Source: Bacillota bacterium
GTDB taxonomy: Bacteria; Bacillota; Clostridia; Peptostreptococcales; Anaerovoracaceae
Length of the DNA: 64,000 bases
Assembly: GCA_029006195.1 (NCBI GenBank)
Contig: JAQXGH010000001.1
Span: 1-64,000, forward strand
Reading direction: 5' to 3'
Of this stretch, positions 24,794 through 35,510 are shown piece by piece. Position 1 is the stretch's first letter. The number at the start of each line of letters is the position of its first letter. The translations under genes and the position numbers were made by a program. Below the pieces are notes generated by a model. The model did not search any database and was not told where the DNA came from. It saw only the letters and a program-made list of their open reading frames with translations.

Positions 24794-24822
24794 TTGACTT
24801 TCGTAACACACAAGAATAAAAT
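24794..24822 (+). promoter_or_regulatory. Promoter of clpB
   Basis: TTGACT (24794-24799) and TAAAAT (24817-24822) are 17 bp apart, just downstream of the CIRCE element. Confidence 0.85.
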
Positions 24823-24913
24823 GAGGCTGTAGGAGGACGCGTACTCCTTACAAAACTTGAAAATGAAGAAAAAGGGAAAAGAACACCCAGAATATAAATA
24901 GAGAGGTGAAAAC

Positions 24914-27505
24914 ATGAACATCGAGAAATACACACAGAAGGCACAGGAAGCAATCATCGATTGCCAGAACATCGCCATCGAAGAAGGACAGCAGCAGCTT
25001 GATGGTGAACATCTCCACCTGGCACTGCTCATGCAGAATGATGGCCTTATTCCTAAGCTGCTGAACTACATGGAAGTAAACACAGGTGAAGTGATCGGCG
25101 CAGTTGAAGCTGAAATCGACAAACTGCCTAAGGTATCAGGCAGCGCTGATTCAATGTACACAACAAGAAGACTGCAGCAGATTCTGCTTAATGCAGAGAA
25201 GAAAGCACAGCAGCTCAAAGACGAATACATCAGCGTAGAACATCTCTACCTGGCGCTGCTGGATGAGAGAAACACACCATCAGCTAACATCTTTAAGAGA
25301 TATAACATCACAAAGGACAGCTTCCTCACAGCACTTAATAAAGTCAGAGGCAACCAGAGAGTAACAAGCCAGAATCCTGAGGAAGGCTATGATGCACTCA
25401 CTAAATACGGCAGAGACCTGGTTGAAATGGCTAGAGACGGTAAGCTTGATCCGGTAATCGGTAGAGACTCCGAGATCAGACATACAATTCAGATCCTTTC
25501 AAGAAGAACAAAGAACAACCCGGTTCTCATTGGTGAACCTGGCGTTGGTAAGACAGCAGTAGTTGAAGGACTGGCTCAGAGAATCCTTAAGGGAGATGTT
25601 CCTGAAGGACTTAAGGACAAGACAATCTTCGCACTGGATATGGGTGCACTCATTGCGGGTGCTAAGTTCAGAGGCGAATTCGAAGAAAGACTTAAGGCTG
25701 TACTTAACGAAATCGAGAAGTCCGAAGGCAGAATCATCCTCTTCATCGACGAAATCCACAACATCGTTGGTGCTGGCAAGACTGAAGGCGCTATGGATGC
25801 AGGTAACCTGCTCAAGCCTAAACTCGCTAGGGGTGAACTGCACTGCATCGGTGCTACAACACTCGACGAATACAGAAAGTACATCGAGAAGGACGCTGCT
25901 CTGGAAAGAAGATTCCAGAAAGTTCTCATCGACCAGCCAAACGTAGAAGATACAATCTCAATACTCAGAGGTCTGAAGGAGAGATTTGAAATCCACCACG
26001 GAGTTAGAATCACAGATAACGCACTCATCGCATGCGCAACATTAAGTGACAGATATATCAGCGACAGATTCCTGCCGGATAAGGCAATTGACCTCATGGA
26101 CGAAGCGGCAGCTAGAATCAGAACAGAAATCGACAGCATGCCTGAAGAACTGGATCAGATCTCCAGAAAGATCATGCAGCTGGAAATCGAGAAGCAGGCA
26201 CTTGGCAAAGAAACTGACAAGGCTTCAGAGCAAAGGCTACAGGCTCTAGAAGAAGAGCTCGCCCAGCTTAAAGATGAGTCAAATTCCATGAGAGCACAGT
26301 GGGAAGGCGAAAAGAAGGCGATTACAGAAGTTAAAGCCTTAAAGCAGGAAATCGAAGGCCTCAAGTACCAGATGGAAGAAGCTGAACGCGCTTACGATCT
26401 GGAGAAGGTAGCACAGCTTAAATACGGAACAATTCCTGAGAAGGAGAAGGCTCTGCAGGCAGTGCAGGAAACTGCTAACAAGGCAGAGGAACAGAGACTT
26501 CTGAAGGAAGAAGTTGGCGAAGAAGAAATCGCAGAAGTCATTTCAAGCTGGACAGGAATCCCTGTTGCTAAACTTGTAGAAACAGAAAGAGAAAAACTGC
26601 TCAGACTTCCGGAAATTCTCCATAAGAGAGTAATCGGACAGGAAGATGGTGTTAAGGCAGTAGCTGAAGCGGTGCTTAGAGCTAGAGCTGGACTTAAGGA
26701 TGAGAAGAGACCTATCGGTTCATTCATCTTCCTGGGACCTACAGGTGTAGGTAAGACAGAACTGGCTAAGGCACTTTCAGAAGCGCTGTTTGACTCAGAA
26801 CGCAATATGGTAAGAATCGACATGTCAGAGTACATGGAGAAACACTCGGTATCAAGACTGGTTGGAGCTCCTCCGGGATACGTTGGATATGATGAAGGCG
26901 GACAGCTTACTGAAGCAGTAAGAAGAAAGCCATACAGTGTAATACTTTTCGACGAAATCGAGAAGGCTCATCCAGATGTATTCAATATCCTGCTCCAGCT
27001 GCTTGATGACGGCAGACTTACTGATAACCAGGGTAGAACTGTAGACTTCAAGAATACTATCGTAATCATGACATCTAATATAGGAAGTCAATATCTCATT
27101 GACGGTATCCGTGATGATGGTACAATAGCAGAGGACGTTAAGCAGAAGGTTGAAGATGAAACTAAGAAATACTTCAGACCTGAATTCCTCAACAGAATCG
27201 ACGACATCGTAGTATTCTCACCACTGACAGCTGACCAGATCAAGAACATCATCAAGCTGTCCATGAAGGACATCGAGAAGAGACTTGGCGAAAAGGAAAT
27301 CTCAATCAGACTGACTGAAGAAGCAGCTGACTTCATCGCTAAGGAAAGTTACGATTCAGCATACGGCGCTAGACCTGTTAAGAGATTCCTCCAGAGAAGT
27401 GTGGAAACACAGCTTGCTGGCGAAATCATCAGAGGAAACATCAAGGAAGGTGACAACGTAGTCATCGGAACAGATGGAGAGAAGCTTACATACACGACAG
27501 AATAG
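24914..27505 (+). CDS. clpB: ClpB disaggregase
   Basis: This 863-aa AAA+ chaperone rescues aggregated proteins with DnaK. It has the N-domain (residues 1-145), the first ATPase with Walker A GEPGVGKT near 207-214 and the pore loop [10 protein letters not shown] coiled-coil middle domain spans about 400-525, and the second ATPase has GPTGVGKT near 608-615. The C terminus has the arginine-containing [16 protein letters not shown]. The middle domain separates it from ClpA/ClpC. It is preceded by CIRCE and a strong promoter, so heat induction is likely. RBS GAGAGGTG lies before the ATG. Confidence 0.97.
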   Translation: MNIEKYTQKAQEAIIDCQNIAIEEGQQQLDGEHLHLALLMQNDGLIPKLLNYMEVNTGEVIGAVEAEIDKLPKVSGSADSMYTTRRLQQILLNAEKKAQQLKDEYISVEHLYLALLDERNTPSANIFKRYNITKDSFLTALNKVRGNQRVTSQNPEEGYDALTKYGRDLVEMARDGKLDPVIGRDSEIRHTIQILSRRTKNNPVLIGEPGVGKTAVVEGLAQRILKGDVPEGLKDKTIFALDMGALIAGAKFRGEFEERLKAVLNEIEKSEGRIILFIDEIHNIVGAGKTEGAMDAGNLLKPKLARGELHCIGATTLDEYRKYIEKDAALERRFQKVLIDQPNVEDTISILRGLKERFEIHHGVRITDNALIACATLSDRYISDRFLPDKAIDLMDEAAARIRTEIDSMPEELDQISRKIMQLEIEKQALGKETDKASEQRLQALEEELAQLKDESNSMRAQWEGEKKAITEVKALKQEIEGLKYQMEEAERAYDLEKVAQLKYGTIPEKEKALQAVQETANKAEEQRLLKEEVGEEEIAEVISSWTGIPVAKLVETEREKLLRLPEILHKRVIGQEDGVKAVAEAVLRARAGLKDEKRPIGSFIFLGPTGVGKTELAKALSEALFDSERNMVRIDMSEYMEKHSVSRLVGAPPGYVGYDEGGQLTEAVRRKPYSVILFDEIEKAHPDVFNILLQLLDDGRLTDNQGRTVDFKNTIVIMTSNIGSQYLIDGIRDDGTIAEDVKQKVEDETKKYFRPEFLNRIDDIVVFSPLTADQIKNIIKLSMKDIEKRLGEKEISIRLTEEAADFIAKESYDSAYGARPVKRFLQRSVETQLAGEIIRGNIKEGDNVVIGTDGEKLTYTTE

Positions 27506-27542
27506 ACTACATTATATATAGGAAAGGATAAGTAAGTAGCAA

Positions 27543-28427
27543 ATGGTTTTAAGTTATATCGCAGGCCCCATAATAGGAGCAGTAATCGGTTATTGTACTA
27601 ACTTCATAGCAGTTAAAATGCTTTTCTTCCCTAAGAAGGAAGTAAGGATCGGAGGAGTTAAACTTCCGTTCACACCGGGCGTAATCCCTAAAGGCAAAGA
27701 CCGCCTGGCTTTAGCAGTAGGTGATGTAGTTGGTAACAAACTGGTCACAGCGGAAGACATGGAATCACAGCTACTTAGTGACGAAGTAGGAATGAAGCTG
27801 GCGAGCAGCCTGGCGTCAAAAATGACAGTGACTTTCAAAGAAGGTTTAACAGAGCTAACCGGCATGTCAGAAGAAAACTACATAAATAATAAAGAAAAGG
27901 TTGTATCCGCAGTCAGCGATATGGCTGCGGACGCAGTCGTTAAAATGGACCTTAACGACTTCATGATGCAGAGAGTACCTGCAATTTTAATAGAAAACCT
28001 CAATAACCCAATGCTGGCCATGTTCATGACACCAGAGCTCATCCAGCAGATAGTCGTTCCTATGGGTGACAAACTTAAGGAAGCTATTGTAGAGGAAAAA
28101 GAAGAACTGATAAAACCGGTCATCCAGAGCAAGATGGACGAGATCGAAAGTGCAAAGGCTGCAGACTTTGCTCTTTCATTGGGCTTTAATGAGGCGGAAA
28201 TTGAGAGCATGCTGTCATCAGTTATCCTTAATGTGATGAAGGGTTGCCTTGGTGATGTGCTTGCTAAAGTTAATGTTGAAGGCATCGTTAGAGATAAGAT
28301 TAAGGACATGAGTGTCGATGATTTAGAAAATTTAGTCTTAAAAGTTATGAAAAAAGAACTTGACACAATCGTAAACTTGGGTGCTGTAATCGGATTCATA
28401 ATCGGCCTTTTAATGATATTCTTCTAA
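27543..28427 (+). CDS. DUF445 family membrane protein
   Basis: This 294-aa protein has hydrophobic segments at both ends (residues ~3-20 and ~275-292) and a helical charged middle. The N-terminal pattern GAVIGYCTNFIAVKMLFFPKKE and LPFTPGVIPKGKDRLA is diagnostic for DUF445 (YheB/YjiN group). The function is not established; some relatives are linked to cell envelope or sporulation. It is 37 bases after clpB without a terminator between, so it may share heat-shock control. Confidence 0.85.
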   Translation: MVLSYIAGPIIGAVIGYCTNFIAVKMLFFPKKEVRIGGVKLPFTPGVIPKGKDRLALAVGDVVGNKLVTAEDMESQLLSDEVGMKLASSLASKMTVTFKEGLTELTGMSEENYINNKEKVVSAVSDMAADAVVKMDLNDFMMQRVPAILIENLNNPMLAMFMTPELIQQIVVPMGDKLKEAIVEEKEELIKPVIQSKMDEIESAKAADFALSLGFNEAEIESMLSSVILNVMKGCLGDVLAKVNVEGIVRDKIKDMSVDDLENLVLKVMKKELDTIVNLGAVIGFIIGLLMIFF

Positions 28428-28454
28428 AAAATTCATAAAATGACAGAAAATTCC

Positions 28455-28505
28455 AAAAACTGTTTTTAAACTAATACAATCTTAGTTAAAAACAGTTTTT
28501 CTTAT
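28455..28505 (+). terminator. Terminator of the clpB-DUF445 unit
   Basis: A long AT-rich stem joins 28455-28474 to 28482-28500 (AAAAACTGTTTTTAA with TTAAAAACAGTTTTT at its base) around a 7-base loop and ends in T. Confidence 0.85.
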
Positions 28506-28547
28506 TTGTCGATAAGAAAACGTAAATTATGAATGTTTTTAAGGCTG

Positions 28548-28587
28548 TTGACACCCGTATTTTAATACTGTATCTTGTATACAAGAT
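28548..28587 (+). promoter_or_regulatory. pflB promoter overlapped by a 16-bp palindrome
   Basis: TTGACA (28548-28553) and TATCTT (28571-28576) are 17 bp apart. The perfect palindrome ATCTTGTATACAAGAT (28572-28587) covers the -10 box and start region, a repressor position. The core TTGTATACAA is of the kind bound by GntR-family regulators. No such regulator gene is in the window. A second small palindrome (GTATT..AATAC) lies in the spacer. Confidence 0.65.
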
Positions 28588-28681
28588 GAGAAATAAGCAA
28601 ACATGGGTGTAGTTTGCTACAGATAAAAATGATATTTTAACCAGTAAGATAATTTGCGAGAAGCAGAAAAGAGGTCTTAAA

Positions 28682-30913
28682 ATGAACACACAGTGGAATG
28701 GATTCAAAGAAGGCGCATGGATGGATACAATCAATGTTGATAACTTCATCAACATTAACTACACACCATATGATGGTGATGAAAGCTTTCTGGCTGGCCC
28801 AACAGAAAGAACAAACGAAGTAAACGCTAAGGTTAAGGAACTGATCGAAGCAGAAAGACTTAACGGCGGTACATTAAAGGTAGATTCAAGCAGAATCATG
28901 AGAATCAATGCTTTTGAACCTGGCTACATCGTAGAAGGTAAGGACATCATCGTTGGTCTGCAGACTGATGAACCTCTGAAGAGAGGTATTTGCCCATTCG
29001 GCGGTATCAGAATGGTTAAGTCAGAACTGGAAGAATACGGCGAAAAGCTTCCTGAAGAAATCGATTTCATGTTCAAGTATGTAACATCACACAATGATGG
29101 CGTATTCAAGGCATACTCACCTGAAATGAAGGCTTGCAGACACTTAGGTTTCATCACTGGTCTTCCTGATGCATACGGCAGAGGCAGAATCATCGGCGAC
29201 TACAGAAGATGTGCTCTCTATGGTATCGACAGACTGATCGAAGCTAAGCAGGCTGACCACACAGAAATTACTTCAAGACCAATCATGTCAGAAGAAAACA
29301 TTAGACTGGCAGAAGAAGTTTCAAACCAGATCATCGCTCTTAAGGAAATCAAGAAGATGGCAGCATCATATGGTTTCGATATTTCACAGCCAGCTAAGGA
29401 CGTTAAGGAAGCTATCCAGTGGGTATACTTCGCATACCTGGCAGGTATTAAGGAAGAAAACGGTGCAGCAATGTCACTGGGCAGAACTGCTACATTTATC
29501 GATATTTACGCAGAAAGAGACCTGGCAAACGGTACTTACACTGAAGAACAGATTCAGGAATTCGTCGATGACTTTATCCTGAAGCTGAGAGTTGCTAGAC
29601 ACCTCAGAACTCACGAATACAACGAACTGTTCGGTGGAGACCCAATGTGGATCACTGAAGGTCTGGCAGGCGTTGGTGCAGACGGCAGACACAGAGTAAC
29701 TAAGATGACTTACAGATACCTCAACACTCTGTACAACCTGGGACCAGCTCCAGAACCAAACCTCACAGTTCTCTGGTCAGAATCACTTCCAGAAAGCTTC
29801 AAGAAGTTCTGTGCACAGGTTTCAATCGATACTGACTCAATCCAGTACGAAAACGATGACAAGATGAGACCTTCATACGGTGAAGACTACTCAATCGCTT
29901 GCTGCGTATCAGCTATCCAGATGGGTCAGCAGATGCAGTTCTTCGGCGCTAGATGTAACCTGGCTAAGACTCTGCTGCTGGCAATCAACGGTGGTGTTGA
30001 TGAAAGAACTGGCGAACACCTAGGACCTCAGATGGAACCTTTAACTGAAGGCCCTCTCGACTACGATGAAGTTTGGAGAAGATACAACATTTACCTCGAA
30101 TGGATTATGAGCGTATATGCTAGAATCATGAACATCATTCACTTCATGCACGATAAGTATGATTATGAAAGATCACAGATGGCATTCCTGGATTCAGAAG
30201 TTAAGAGACTGATGGCATTTGGTGTTGCTGGCTTCTCAGTAGCAGCTGACTCGCTCTCAGCAATCAAGTATGCTAAGGTAACTCCTATCGTAAACGAAGA
30301 TGGTATCGTTGTTGACTATAAGACAGAAGGCGACTTCCCTAAGTATGGTAACGATGATGACAGAGTTGACAGCATCGCAGTAGCAATCAGTGAAAAGTCA
30401 ATCGCTGAACTGAGAAAGCAGCCTGCATACAGAGGCGCTGAAACTACACTTTCAGTACTGACTATCACTTCAAACGTAATGTACGGTAAGAAGACTGGTA
30501 ACACTCCTGACGGAAGAAGAGCTACAACTCCATTCGCTCCTGGTGCTAACCCAATGCACGGCAGAGATTCAAAGGGCGCTATCGCTTCACTGAACTCAGT
30601 AGCTAAGATCGACTGGGATACTTGCAGAGACGGTATTTCAAATACATTCAGCATCATTCCAGACGCACTTGGTAAGGATGAAAGCGCTAGAAGAGAAGTA
30701 CTGGTAGGACTCCTTAGCGGATACTTCAAGCAGGGTGCTCACCACCTCAACGTAAACGTACTCAACAGAGAAAAGCTGATGGATGCTTATGATCACCCAG
30801 AAAAGTATCCAGATCTGACAGTAAGAGTATCAGGATACGCTGTAAGATTTAACGCACTTTCAGATGCACATAAGAAGGAAGTAATTTCAAGAACATTCCA
30901 CGAAGCTCTGTAA
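28682..30913 (+). CDS. pflB: Pyruvate formate-lyase
   Basis: This 743-aa glycyl-radical enzyme splits pyruvate with CoA into acetyl-CoA and formate. The adjacent active-site cysteines are Cys407-Cys408 in [10 protein letters not shown]. The glycyl radical site is Gly718 in RVSGYAVRF, 26 residues from the C terminus. Length and motifs are those of true PFL and not of glycerol or choline lyases. The radical makes it oxygen-sensitive. The ATG follows AGAGGTC. The activase gene is 40 bases downstream. Codon use is strongly biased (AGA, AAG, GAA), as expected of a highly expressed gene. Confidence 0.98.
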   Translation: MNTQWNGFKEGAWMDTINVDNFININYTPYDGDESFLAGPTERTNEVNAKVKELIEAERLNGGTLKVDSSRIMRINAFEPGYIVEGKDIIVGLQTDEPLKRGICPFGGIRMVKSELEEYGEKLPEEIDFMFKYVTSHNDGVFKAYSPEMKACRHLGFITGLPDAYGRGRIIGDYRRCALYGIDRLIEAKQADHTEITSRPIMSEENIRLAEEVSNQIIALKEIKKMAASYGFDISQPAKDVKEAIQWVYFAYLAGIKEENGAAMSLGRTATFIDIYAERDLANGTYTEEQIQEFVDDFILKLRVARHLRTHEYNELFGGDPMWITEGLAGVGADGRHRVTKMTYRYLNTLYNLGPAPEPNLTVLWSESLPESFKKFCAQVSIDTDSIQYENDDKMRPSYGEDYSIACCVSAIQMGQQMQFFGARCNLAKTLLLAINGGVDERTGEHLGPQMEPLTEGPLDYDEVWRRYNIYLEWIMSVYARIMNIIHFMHDKYDYERSQMAFLDSEVKRLMAFGVAGFSVAADSLSAIKYAKVTPIVNEDGIVVDYKTEGDFPKYGNDDDRVDSIAVAISEKSIAELRKQPAYRGAETTLSVLTITSNVMYGKKTGNTPDGRRATTPFAPGANPMHGRDSKGAIASLNSVAKIDWDTCRDGISNTFSIIPDALGKDESARREVLVGLLSGYFKQGAHHLNVNVLNREKLMDAYDHPEKYPDLTVRVSGYAVRFNALSDAHKKEVISRTFHEAL

Positions 30914-30953
30914 GGGATCAGCGTATACCAGAGGAATAGGATTAGAGTATTAA

Positions 30954-31676
30954 ATGATAAAGACTAGATTGCATTCTATTGAGACATTCGGAGCAGTTGA
31001 CGGTCCTGGAATAAGAACGATCTTCTTCTTGCAGGGCTGTCCTGCCAGATGTATATATTGTCATAATCCCGACACTTGGAAGGCAGGCGGCGGAGAAAGC
31101 GACATAACACCTGAAGAGGTGCTCCAAGTTGCCAGTCGTTCAGTGAACTACTATGGCAGCGAAGGCGGTGTGACTTTTTCTGGCGGTGAGCCTCTCATTC
31201 ATGGAGAGTTTGTACTGGCGACAATGAGGCTCCTTAAAGAGAACGGAATAAAGTCTCTTGTCGACACAAGTGGTACATATTATGACGAATACACTAAGGA
31301 TATCTTTAAGGAATGTCAGGTTGTGCTTTTAGATATTAAGCATAGCAATCCTGAAAAGTTCCATGATATCTGTAAATGTGATTTTGATAAACTTTTAAAA
31401 GTCATGGATATTGCTAATGAAGTAAATGCTCCTGTCTGGGTAAGACAGGTAATCGTGCCAGGGATCAATGACACTGAAGAGAACGTCATTGATCTGGCTA
31501 ACTTCATTAAATCGCACATTAACAATGTGTATAAGGCAGAACTTCTAGGCTATCATACATTGGCCCTTGATAAATATAAGAAACTGGAAATGACTTATCC
31601 ACTTGACGGTGTCAAGGCAATGGATAAGGAAAGACTCAAAGAACTTGATGTAATACTGCAGGAAAATCTTAAATAA
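30954..31676 (+). CDS. pflA: Pyruvate formate-lyase activating enzyme
   Basis: This 240-aa radical SAM enzyme abstracts hydrogen from the Gly718 site of PFL. The cluster motif is CPARCIYCHNPDTW (CxxxCxxC) near residues 30-43. GGVTFSGGEPL binds SAM, and VWVRQVIVPGINDTEE is typical of PflA. There is no inserted ferredoxin domain, which sets it apart from the activases of other glycyl-radical enzymes. It is in the same direction as pflB with no terminator between. Confidence 0.97.
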   Translation: MIKTRLHSIETFGAVDGPGIRTIFFLQGCPARCIYCHNPDTWKAGGGESDITPEEVLQVASRSVNYYGSEGGVTFSGGEPLIHGEFVLATMRLLKENGIKSLVDTSGTYYDEYTKDIFKECQVVLLDIKHSNPEKFHDICKCDFDKLLKVMDIANEVNAPVWVRQVIVPGINDTEENVIDLANFIKSHINNVYKAELLGYHTLALDKYKKLEMTYPLDGVKAMDKERLKELDVILQENLK

Positions 31677-31692
31677 GATTTTATTATTGTAT

Positions 31693-32235
31693 TTACTGTT
31701 TGTTAAAATCAATTGGTTCGAATTCCTGTAAAGGCGCCAGATATCCCTTAGCTTCCAGCCTCTCCTGAATGAGATTGAGCACTGATTCGCTCTTGGCTGA
31801 AACGCTGTGATAGTGGTAGCCTGATGTGACTTTCAGAAGCAGGCTTGACTTACCTGAACTGATGTTTTCGAGAAAATTATCGATATCCAGTCTTGAGCGT
31901 ATGTCCATTTCGCCCTTAATGATACCGTAAGCTCTGTGAAAGACGAAAACGTCTTCAACAACGCCTCCGCAGTCTATGATAGTTGAGAGTTCATCATGAA
32001 CCTGGTCTTCTGAGTGCTTTACCTTGAATACTCGTCTGCACTCATTGCTGCTCATGAGGACATAACCCTGGTTTGTTGATAAGATGTCTGATCCATTAGC
32101 TCTGATAAGAGCGATGTCTTGGACGATAACCTGTCTGCTGACTTCGAATATGTTGGCCAGTTCTCTGCCTGGAACTGGTGATTCGGAGCTTGACAGTATG
32201 TCCATTATTCTTTTCCTTCTCTCGATTCCTAACAT
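31693..32235 (-). CDS. niaR: NiaR-type niacin-responsive repressor
   Basis: This 180-aa regulator has an N-terminal winged helix (RRKRIMDILSSSESPVPGRELANIFEVSRQVIVQDI) and a C-terminal 3H domain. The three conserved His regions are HSEDQVHDEL, FHRAYG and GYHYHSV. The 3H domain binds nicotinate with a metal in Firmicutes NiaR/YrxA, which represses NAD-synthesis or niacin-uptake genes. No such target is in the window, so the regulated genes are elsewhere. It is transcribed toward pflA and ends 16 bases from its stop. Confidence 0.9.
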   Translation of the reverse strand: MLGIERRKRIMDILSSSESPVPGRELANIFEVSRQVIVQDIALIRANGSDILSTNQGYVLMSSNECRRVFKVKHSEDQVHDELSTIIDCGGVVEDVFVFHRAYGIIKGEMDIRSRLDIDNFLENISSGKSSLLLKVTSGYHYHSVSAKSESVLNLIQERLEAKGYLAPLQEFEPIDFNKQ

Positions 32236-32302
32236 TCTTTATTCCCCCTGTTAATCGTTCGGGTGGAGATTTTTAAGTGAAACATCCAGAAGCCGCATTA
32301 TA

Positions 32303-32884
32303 TTAGCAGCATGGGTTGATGCAGTCGAAGCAGATAGCGCACTGCAGCATGCGGCAGCAATCATCATCGGCATTGCTATAGCCACGGCCAGCTGCCTGAT
32401 TTCTGTAACCGAATCCCTGGTTCATCATGCTCTGGAAGTAGCGCTGATATTCGTAGTTGCCAGGATCCATCTGAGTAGCACGCTGCATGTTTGACATGGC
32501 TTCATCATACCAGCCCTTTCTGGAGCAGAGAACGCCTCTTAAGAAGTAGTACTCAGCGCTGCCGTCATTGAGGGAATTCAGCATGCTTTCTGCACCCATC
32601 AGATTGCCCATATCGATAGCCTTCCTGACTTCGGCGAACTTAGCCTTGTTAACGTTTGATCCTGCGCCCTGTCCGTAAGAGTTAGAGTAGCTGCCGGCAC
32701 CAGCGTTATTTGTTAACATATCGTATGCTTCGTTGATCTGCTGGAGCTTCTCCTCAGCCAGGTCTGCCAAAGGATTGTTCTGGTATCTGTCCGGATGATA
32801 TTTCTTAACAAGAGCCTTATAGGCTGCCTTGATCTCTTCCTGTGAAGCGCCTTCTTTAATTCCTAATACCTCATATGGATTCAT
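32303..32884 (-). CDS. J-domain protein with TPR-like region and Cys-rich tail
   Basis: This 193-aa protein begins with a J domain (NPYEVLGIKEGASQEEIKAAYKALVKKYHPDRYQ; HPD present) and would stimulate a DnaK-type ATPase. A Gly/Ser/Tyr-rich linker and a TPR-like segment (RGVLCSRKGWYDEAMSNMQRATQMDPGN) follow. It ends in a cluster of eight cysteines within 18 residues (CCRMLQCAICFDCINPCC), which may bind metal or a membrane surface. Of the three consecutive ATG codons the third (32884) best fits AAGGAG. It overlaps the DUF5685 gene by 14 bases, so the two are coupled. Confidence 0.88.
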   Translation of the reverse strand: MNPYEVLGIKEGASQEEIKAAYKALVKKYHPDRYQNNPLADLAEEKLQQINEAYDMLTNNAGAGSYSNSYGQGAGSNVNKAKFAEVRKAIDMGNLMGAESMLNSLNDGSAEYYFLRGVLCSRKGWYDEAMSNMQRATQMDPGNYEYQRYFQSMMNQGFGYRNQAAGRGYSNADDDCCRMLQCAICFDCINPCC

Positions 32885-33800
32885 CATCATTCTCCTTATC
32901 GTCTGATTCATCGACTGTCTTACCATTCAGAACTTCCTCGGTCTTCCTATTAAGGCCAAAGTAAATGATATTGTCGATGATCCCCTTATTCTTCTTTATG
33001 TCCATTCTATCCACAAGCTGACTTATTACAGCCAAATAGTGGAATAGATTAAAACTCACTTTTTCCTTTATTCTATCGTAAAATTCCTCTCCTGTCTCTA
33101 TGGTTTCGTAACCATATCGATAGAGAAGGGGATTGTAGGATCCTTTTTCCAGATTTTCGCTGATATCGTCAGCTGCATCCATTAAATATATCCACTTGCC
33201 TAAATGATACCCTATATTTGCAAAGGATTGGTGAAGAGCGGCAAATTCTTCTCCCATTCTCTTTTTATGCAAAAGCTTCGCGCCCTGAGAAAATATCGCC
33301 CTCATGATAAGAGCGAAGGGCTCACATACCTGGTCTAAGCTTTCGCACTTAGCCTCCTCAAGTTCGTGGAGCTCCTTGAGTCTATTTTCTATTTCCAGGC
33401 AAAGCCCAGAATGCCTGCGGGCAATCTCTTTGAATTTCTTCTTCATTGTCAGCATTGCAGCCTTGGCTTTAACGCTTCCGTCATCGCGGGCATCATCCTC
33501 GAGTTTATACCAGGCTAAGAGGAGCATGACATCTCCTGCGTAAGCTATGGCATCATTGGAGATTACTGAACGCTTAGCCATAGGGTGCACTATGCAGTGC
33601 TCCCACTTGATGTTATCCTTGGCGTCACTTATGCAGGCCAGCATAAGCGCCAGGAAGGCGGCGTCATAACTGAGGGCTGCACGAGGAAGCTGTCCGAAAT
33701 TTTCGCCAATGTATTTACATATGCCACAGTAGTAGCCCTGATAAACATCGTATTCCCTGACTTTAAGTTCGGGTTTGTAGATTTGAACGTATCCTAACAT
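32871..33800 (-). CDS. DUF5685 family protein
   Basis: This 309-aa, largely helical protein carries the family pattern at its start (GYVQIYKPELKVREYDVYQGYYCGIC). Conserved Cys and His residues are spaced like a metal-binding helical bundle (YCGICK, HCIVHP). A later segment, YHLGKWIYLMDAADDISEN, recalls the aspartate-rich helices of prenyl-chain enzymes, but I would not assign that function. It sits between a DUF4015 protein and a J-domain protein in one operon, an arrangement that I believe recurs in Clostridia. Confidence 0.8.
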   Translation of the reverse strand: MLGYVQIYKPELKVREYDVYQGYYCGICKYIGENFGQLPRAALSYDAAFLALMLACISDAKDNIKWEHCIVHPMAKRSVISNDAIAYAGDVMLLLAWYKLEDDARDDGSVKAKAAMLTMKKKFKEIARRHSGLCLEIENRLKELHELEEAKCESLDQVCEPFALIMRAIFSQGAKLLHKKRMGEEFAALHQSFANIGYHLGKWIYLMDAADDISENLEKGSYNPLLYRYGYETIETGEEFYDRIKEKVSFNLFHYLAVISQLVDRMDIKKNKGIIDNIIYFGLNRKTEEVLNGKTVDESDDKENDDESI

Positions 33801-33801
33801 A

Positions 33802-35439
33802 TTATTGTTCCCAAATTTTCTGATACTGCTTGTATTTGCTCAGTTCACATGAACTGTTCCACGGAATGAAGCCGCCGGTGAGGCCCGCGTCATTCAGCGC
33901 ATCCACCTGTTCTTTCAGCTTATCGTAGCCGTAGTTAACAGTTGGGTTATTATACGGTGTGTTGTATCCTGTGATCCATGTTCTGGCAATTGCAGGTGTA
34001 GGGATATGAGACTGCTGCTCGGCAGCGCTGCTTGCCCATGAGTGCATTACTGAATATGGATTTGACCATGTGTCTGTTGTTCCGAAGTGGTCGGTGTACG
34101 GCATGCTGCTGATGGCATCAACAACATTGGAAATTGCAGGCCAGTACTGACCGTATGCTGTTACGTATCCGTTTGAACATTCGCCAAAGACATCCGCTGA
34201 GAAGTAGGCTCCCGCTTCGTGGATCTGGTCGGATGCGTAGAAGCAGAAATTCTGAATGGCCTGTGCCTTTGATTCGTCAAACTGATTGCCAAAGTCTGTG
34301 CTTCCGCTAGTTGACATATTGTAGGCTGTTTCAGGGAATCTGACGTAGTCGAACTGGATTTCGTCAAAGCCTATAAGTTTAACAGCTTCAACTGCCATTG
34401 ATACCTTGTATTCCCATGCGTTTCTGCTATAGGCGCTTACCCATTCGGTAGTCTTACCGCCTGTCTTAATGCAGTCTTCCGGATGATCCTTAGCGTAGTT
34501 TGTATCGTTGAAGCAGGCGATTCTGCCAATTGTATAGATGCCTGCATCAGTATATTTCTTGACGGCTTCCTGGTACTTCTCAAGGCTCATGTGTGCATCC
34601 TTATATGCACGCGGGCAAAGCTCCTGAGCGACCGGTGATTCGTAAGCCAAAGTACCGCCATCAATATTGATGACAACGGCATTGGCGCCGCTATCCATAA
34701 CCAGATCGAAATATTCGTCCTTAGTTACAGCGCCCGCATGAAGGTAAACAGCGCGAGCATTGTCGCAGAATTTCTTGCCTTTGATATTTCCCTTTTCGTG
34801 AGGGTAGTAGTCCAGATCTTCAGCATCGCCACCATAAAGCGGAATTGAATATCTGTCCTTCTTAGCCTTATCATATTCTCCGTTTTCGTTATAGTACTTG
34901 TCAGCTTCTTCCTGACTTAGTACCAGGTATTTGGCGTAAACATATCCCTTGCCTTCGCCGCAGTTGATTCGGTACTTGTTTACATTACCGTTTTCGTCGA
35001 TTTTATCGAAGCCGGTGATTTCGAGCTGGCTGCCTTTGCGTGCGAAACCAGCGATTTCAGGACCCTTCTTTTTAGCGTAAACGGTTACCGGAGTGCGGAC
35101 ATAGGCCGTCTTTTCCTTAACGCACTCAGCCTTTGTCTCTACCAGGGCATCTGACTCGATGAAGTAGTCATTTTCGCCGTAAGTTATGCCTGTATACTCC
35201 ACGCCGTCTGATGAGGCCTGACTGCCTCCCTTGTCGACTTTGGCGCCTCTAGGGAGCTCGCCGTCTTCCTTCAGATTGCCATTATTATCTATTGAATAAA
35301 CTGCCACTGCATTCTGATTGGATGCTACAAATGCAGGCTCTTTTTTAGGAGCGAAGGCTCCAAGATCAATGCCGCATACTGCACCGATAGAAAGGGCAGC
35401 TATGACTAATGTACATATTATTACTAAAGCTTTTTTCAT
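33802..35439 (-). CDS. Exported putative glycoside hydrolase (DUF4015) with SH3-like region
   Basis: This 545-aa protein has an N-terminal signal/anchor segment (KKALVIICTLVIAALSIGAVCG). Residues ~60-175 look like an SH3-type binding region (AYVRTPVTVYAKKKGPEIAGF). Residues ~225-545 form a TIM-barrel putative glycosidase: AVVINIDGGTLAYESPVAQ, GRIACFNDTNYAKDHPE and IGFDEIQFDYVRFPE, the last carrying candidate catalytic acids. The role is probably in wall polysaccharide turnover, but no substrate is known. It is the first gene of the DUF4015-DUF5685-J-domain operon; the next gene starts one base after its stop. Confidence 0.85.
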   Translation of the reverse strand: MKKALVIICTLVIAALSIGAVCGIDLGAFAPKKEPAFVASNQNAVAVYSIDNNGNLKEDGELPRGAKVDKGGSQASSDGVEYTGITYGENDYFIESDALVETKAECVKEKTAYVRTPVTVYAKKKGPEIAGFARKGSQLEITGFDKIDENGNVNKYRINCGEGKGYVYAKYLVLSQEEADKYYNENGEYDKAKKDRYSIPLYGGDAEDLDYYPHEKGNIKGKKFCDNARAVYLHAGAVTKDEYFDLVMDSGANAVVINIDGGTLAYESPVAQELCPRAYKDAHMSLEKYQEAVKKYTDAGIYTIGRIACFNDTNYAKDHPEDCIKTGGKTTEWVSAYSRNAWEYKVSMAVEAVKLIGFDEIQFDYVRFPETAYNMSTSGSTDFGNQFDESKAQAIQNFCFYASDQIHEAGAYFSADVFGECSNGYVTAYGQYWPAISNVVDAISSMPYTDHFGTTDTWSNPYSVMHSWASSAAEQQSHIPTPAIARTWITGYNTPYNNPTVNYGYDKLKEQVDALNDAGLTGGFIPWNSSCELSKYKQYQKIWEQ

Positions 35440-35480
35440 GTTGCCAGTTTGATCCTCCTGCAGGTTAGATTATAGCATAT

Positions 35481-35505
35481 AAAAAAGAGGCATTAAGCCT
35501 CTTTT
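35481..35505 (-). terminator. Terminator of the DUF815 gene
   Basis: AAAAGAGGC (35483-35491) pairs with GCCTCTTTT (35497-35505); on the minus strand a run of T follows the stem. Confidence 0.85.
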
Positions 35506-35510
35506 ATTGT

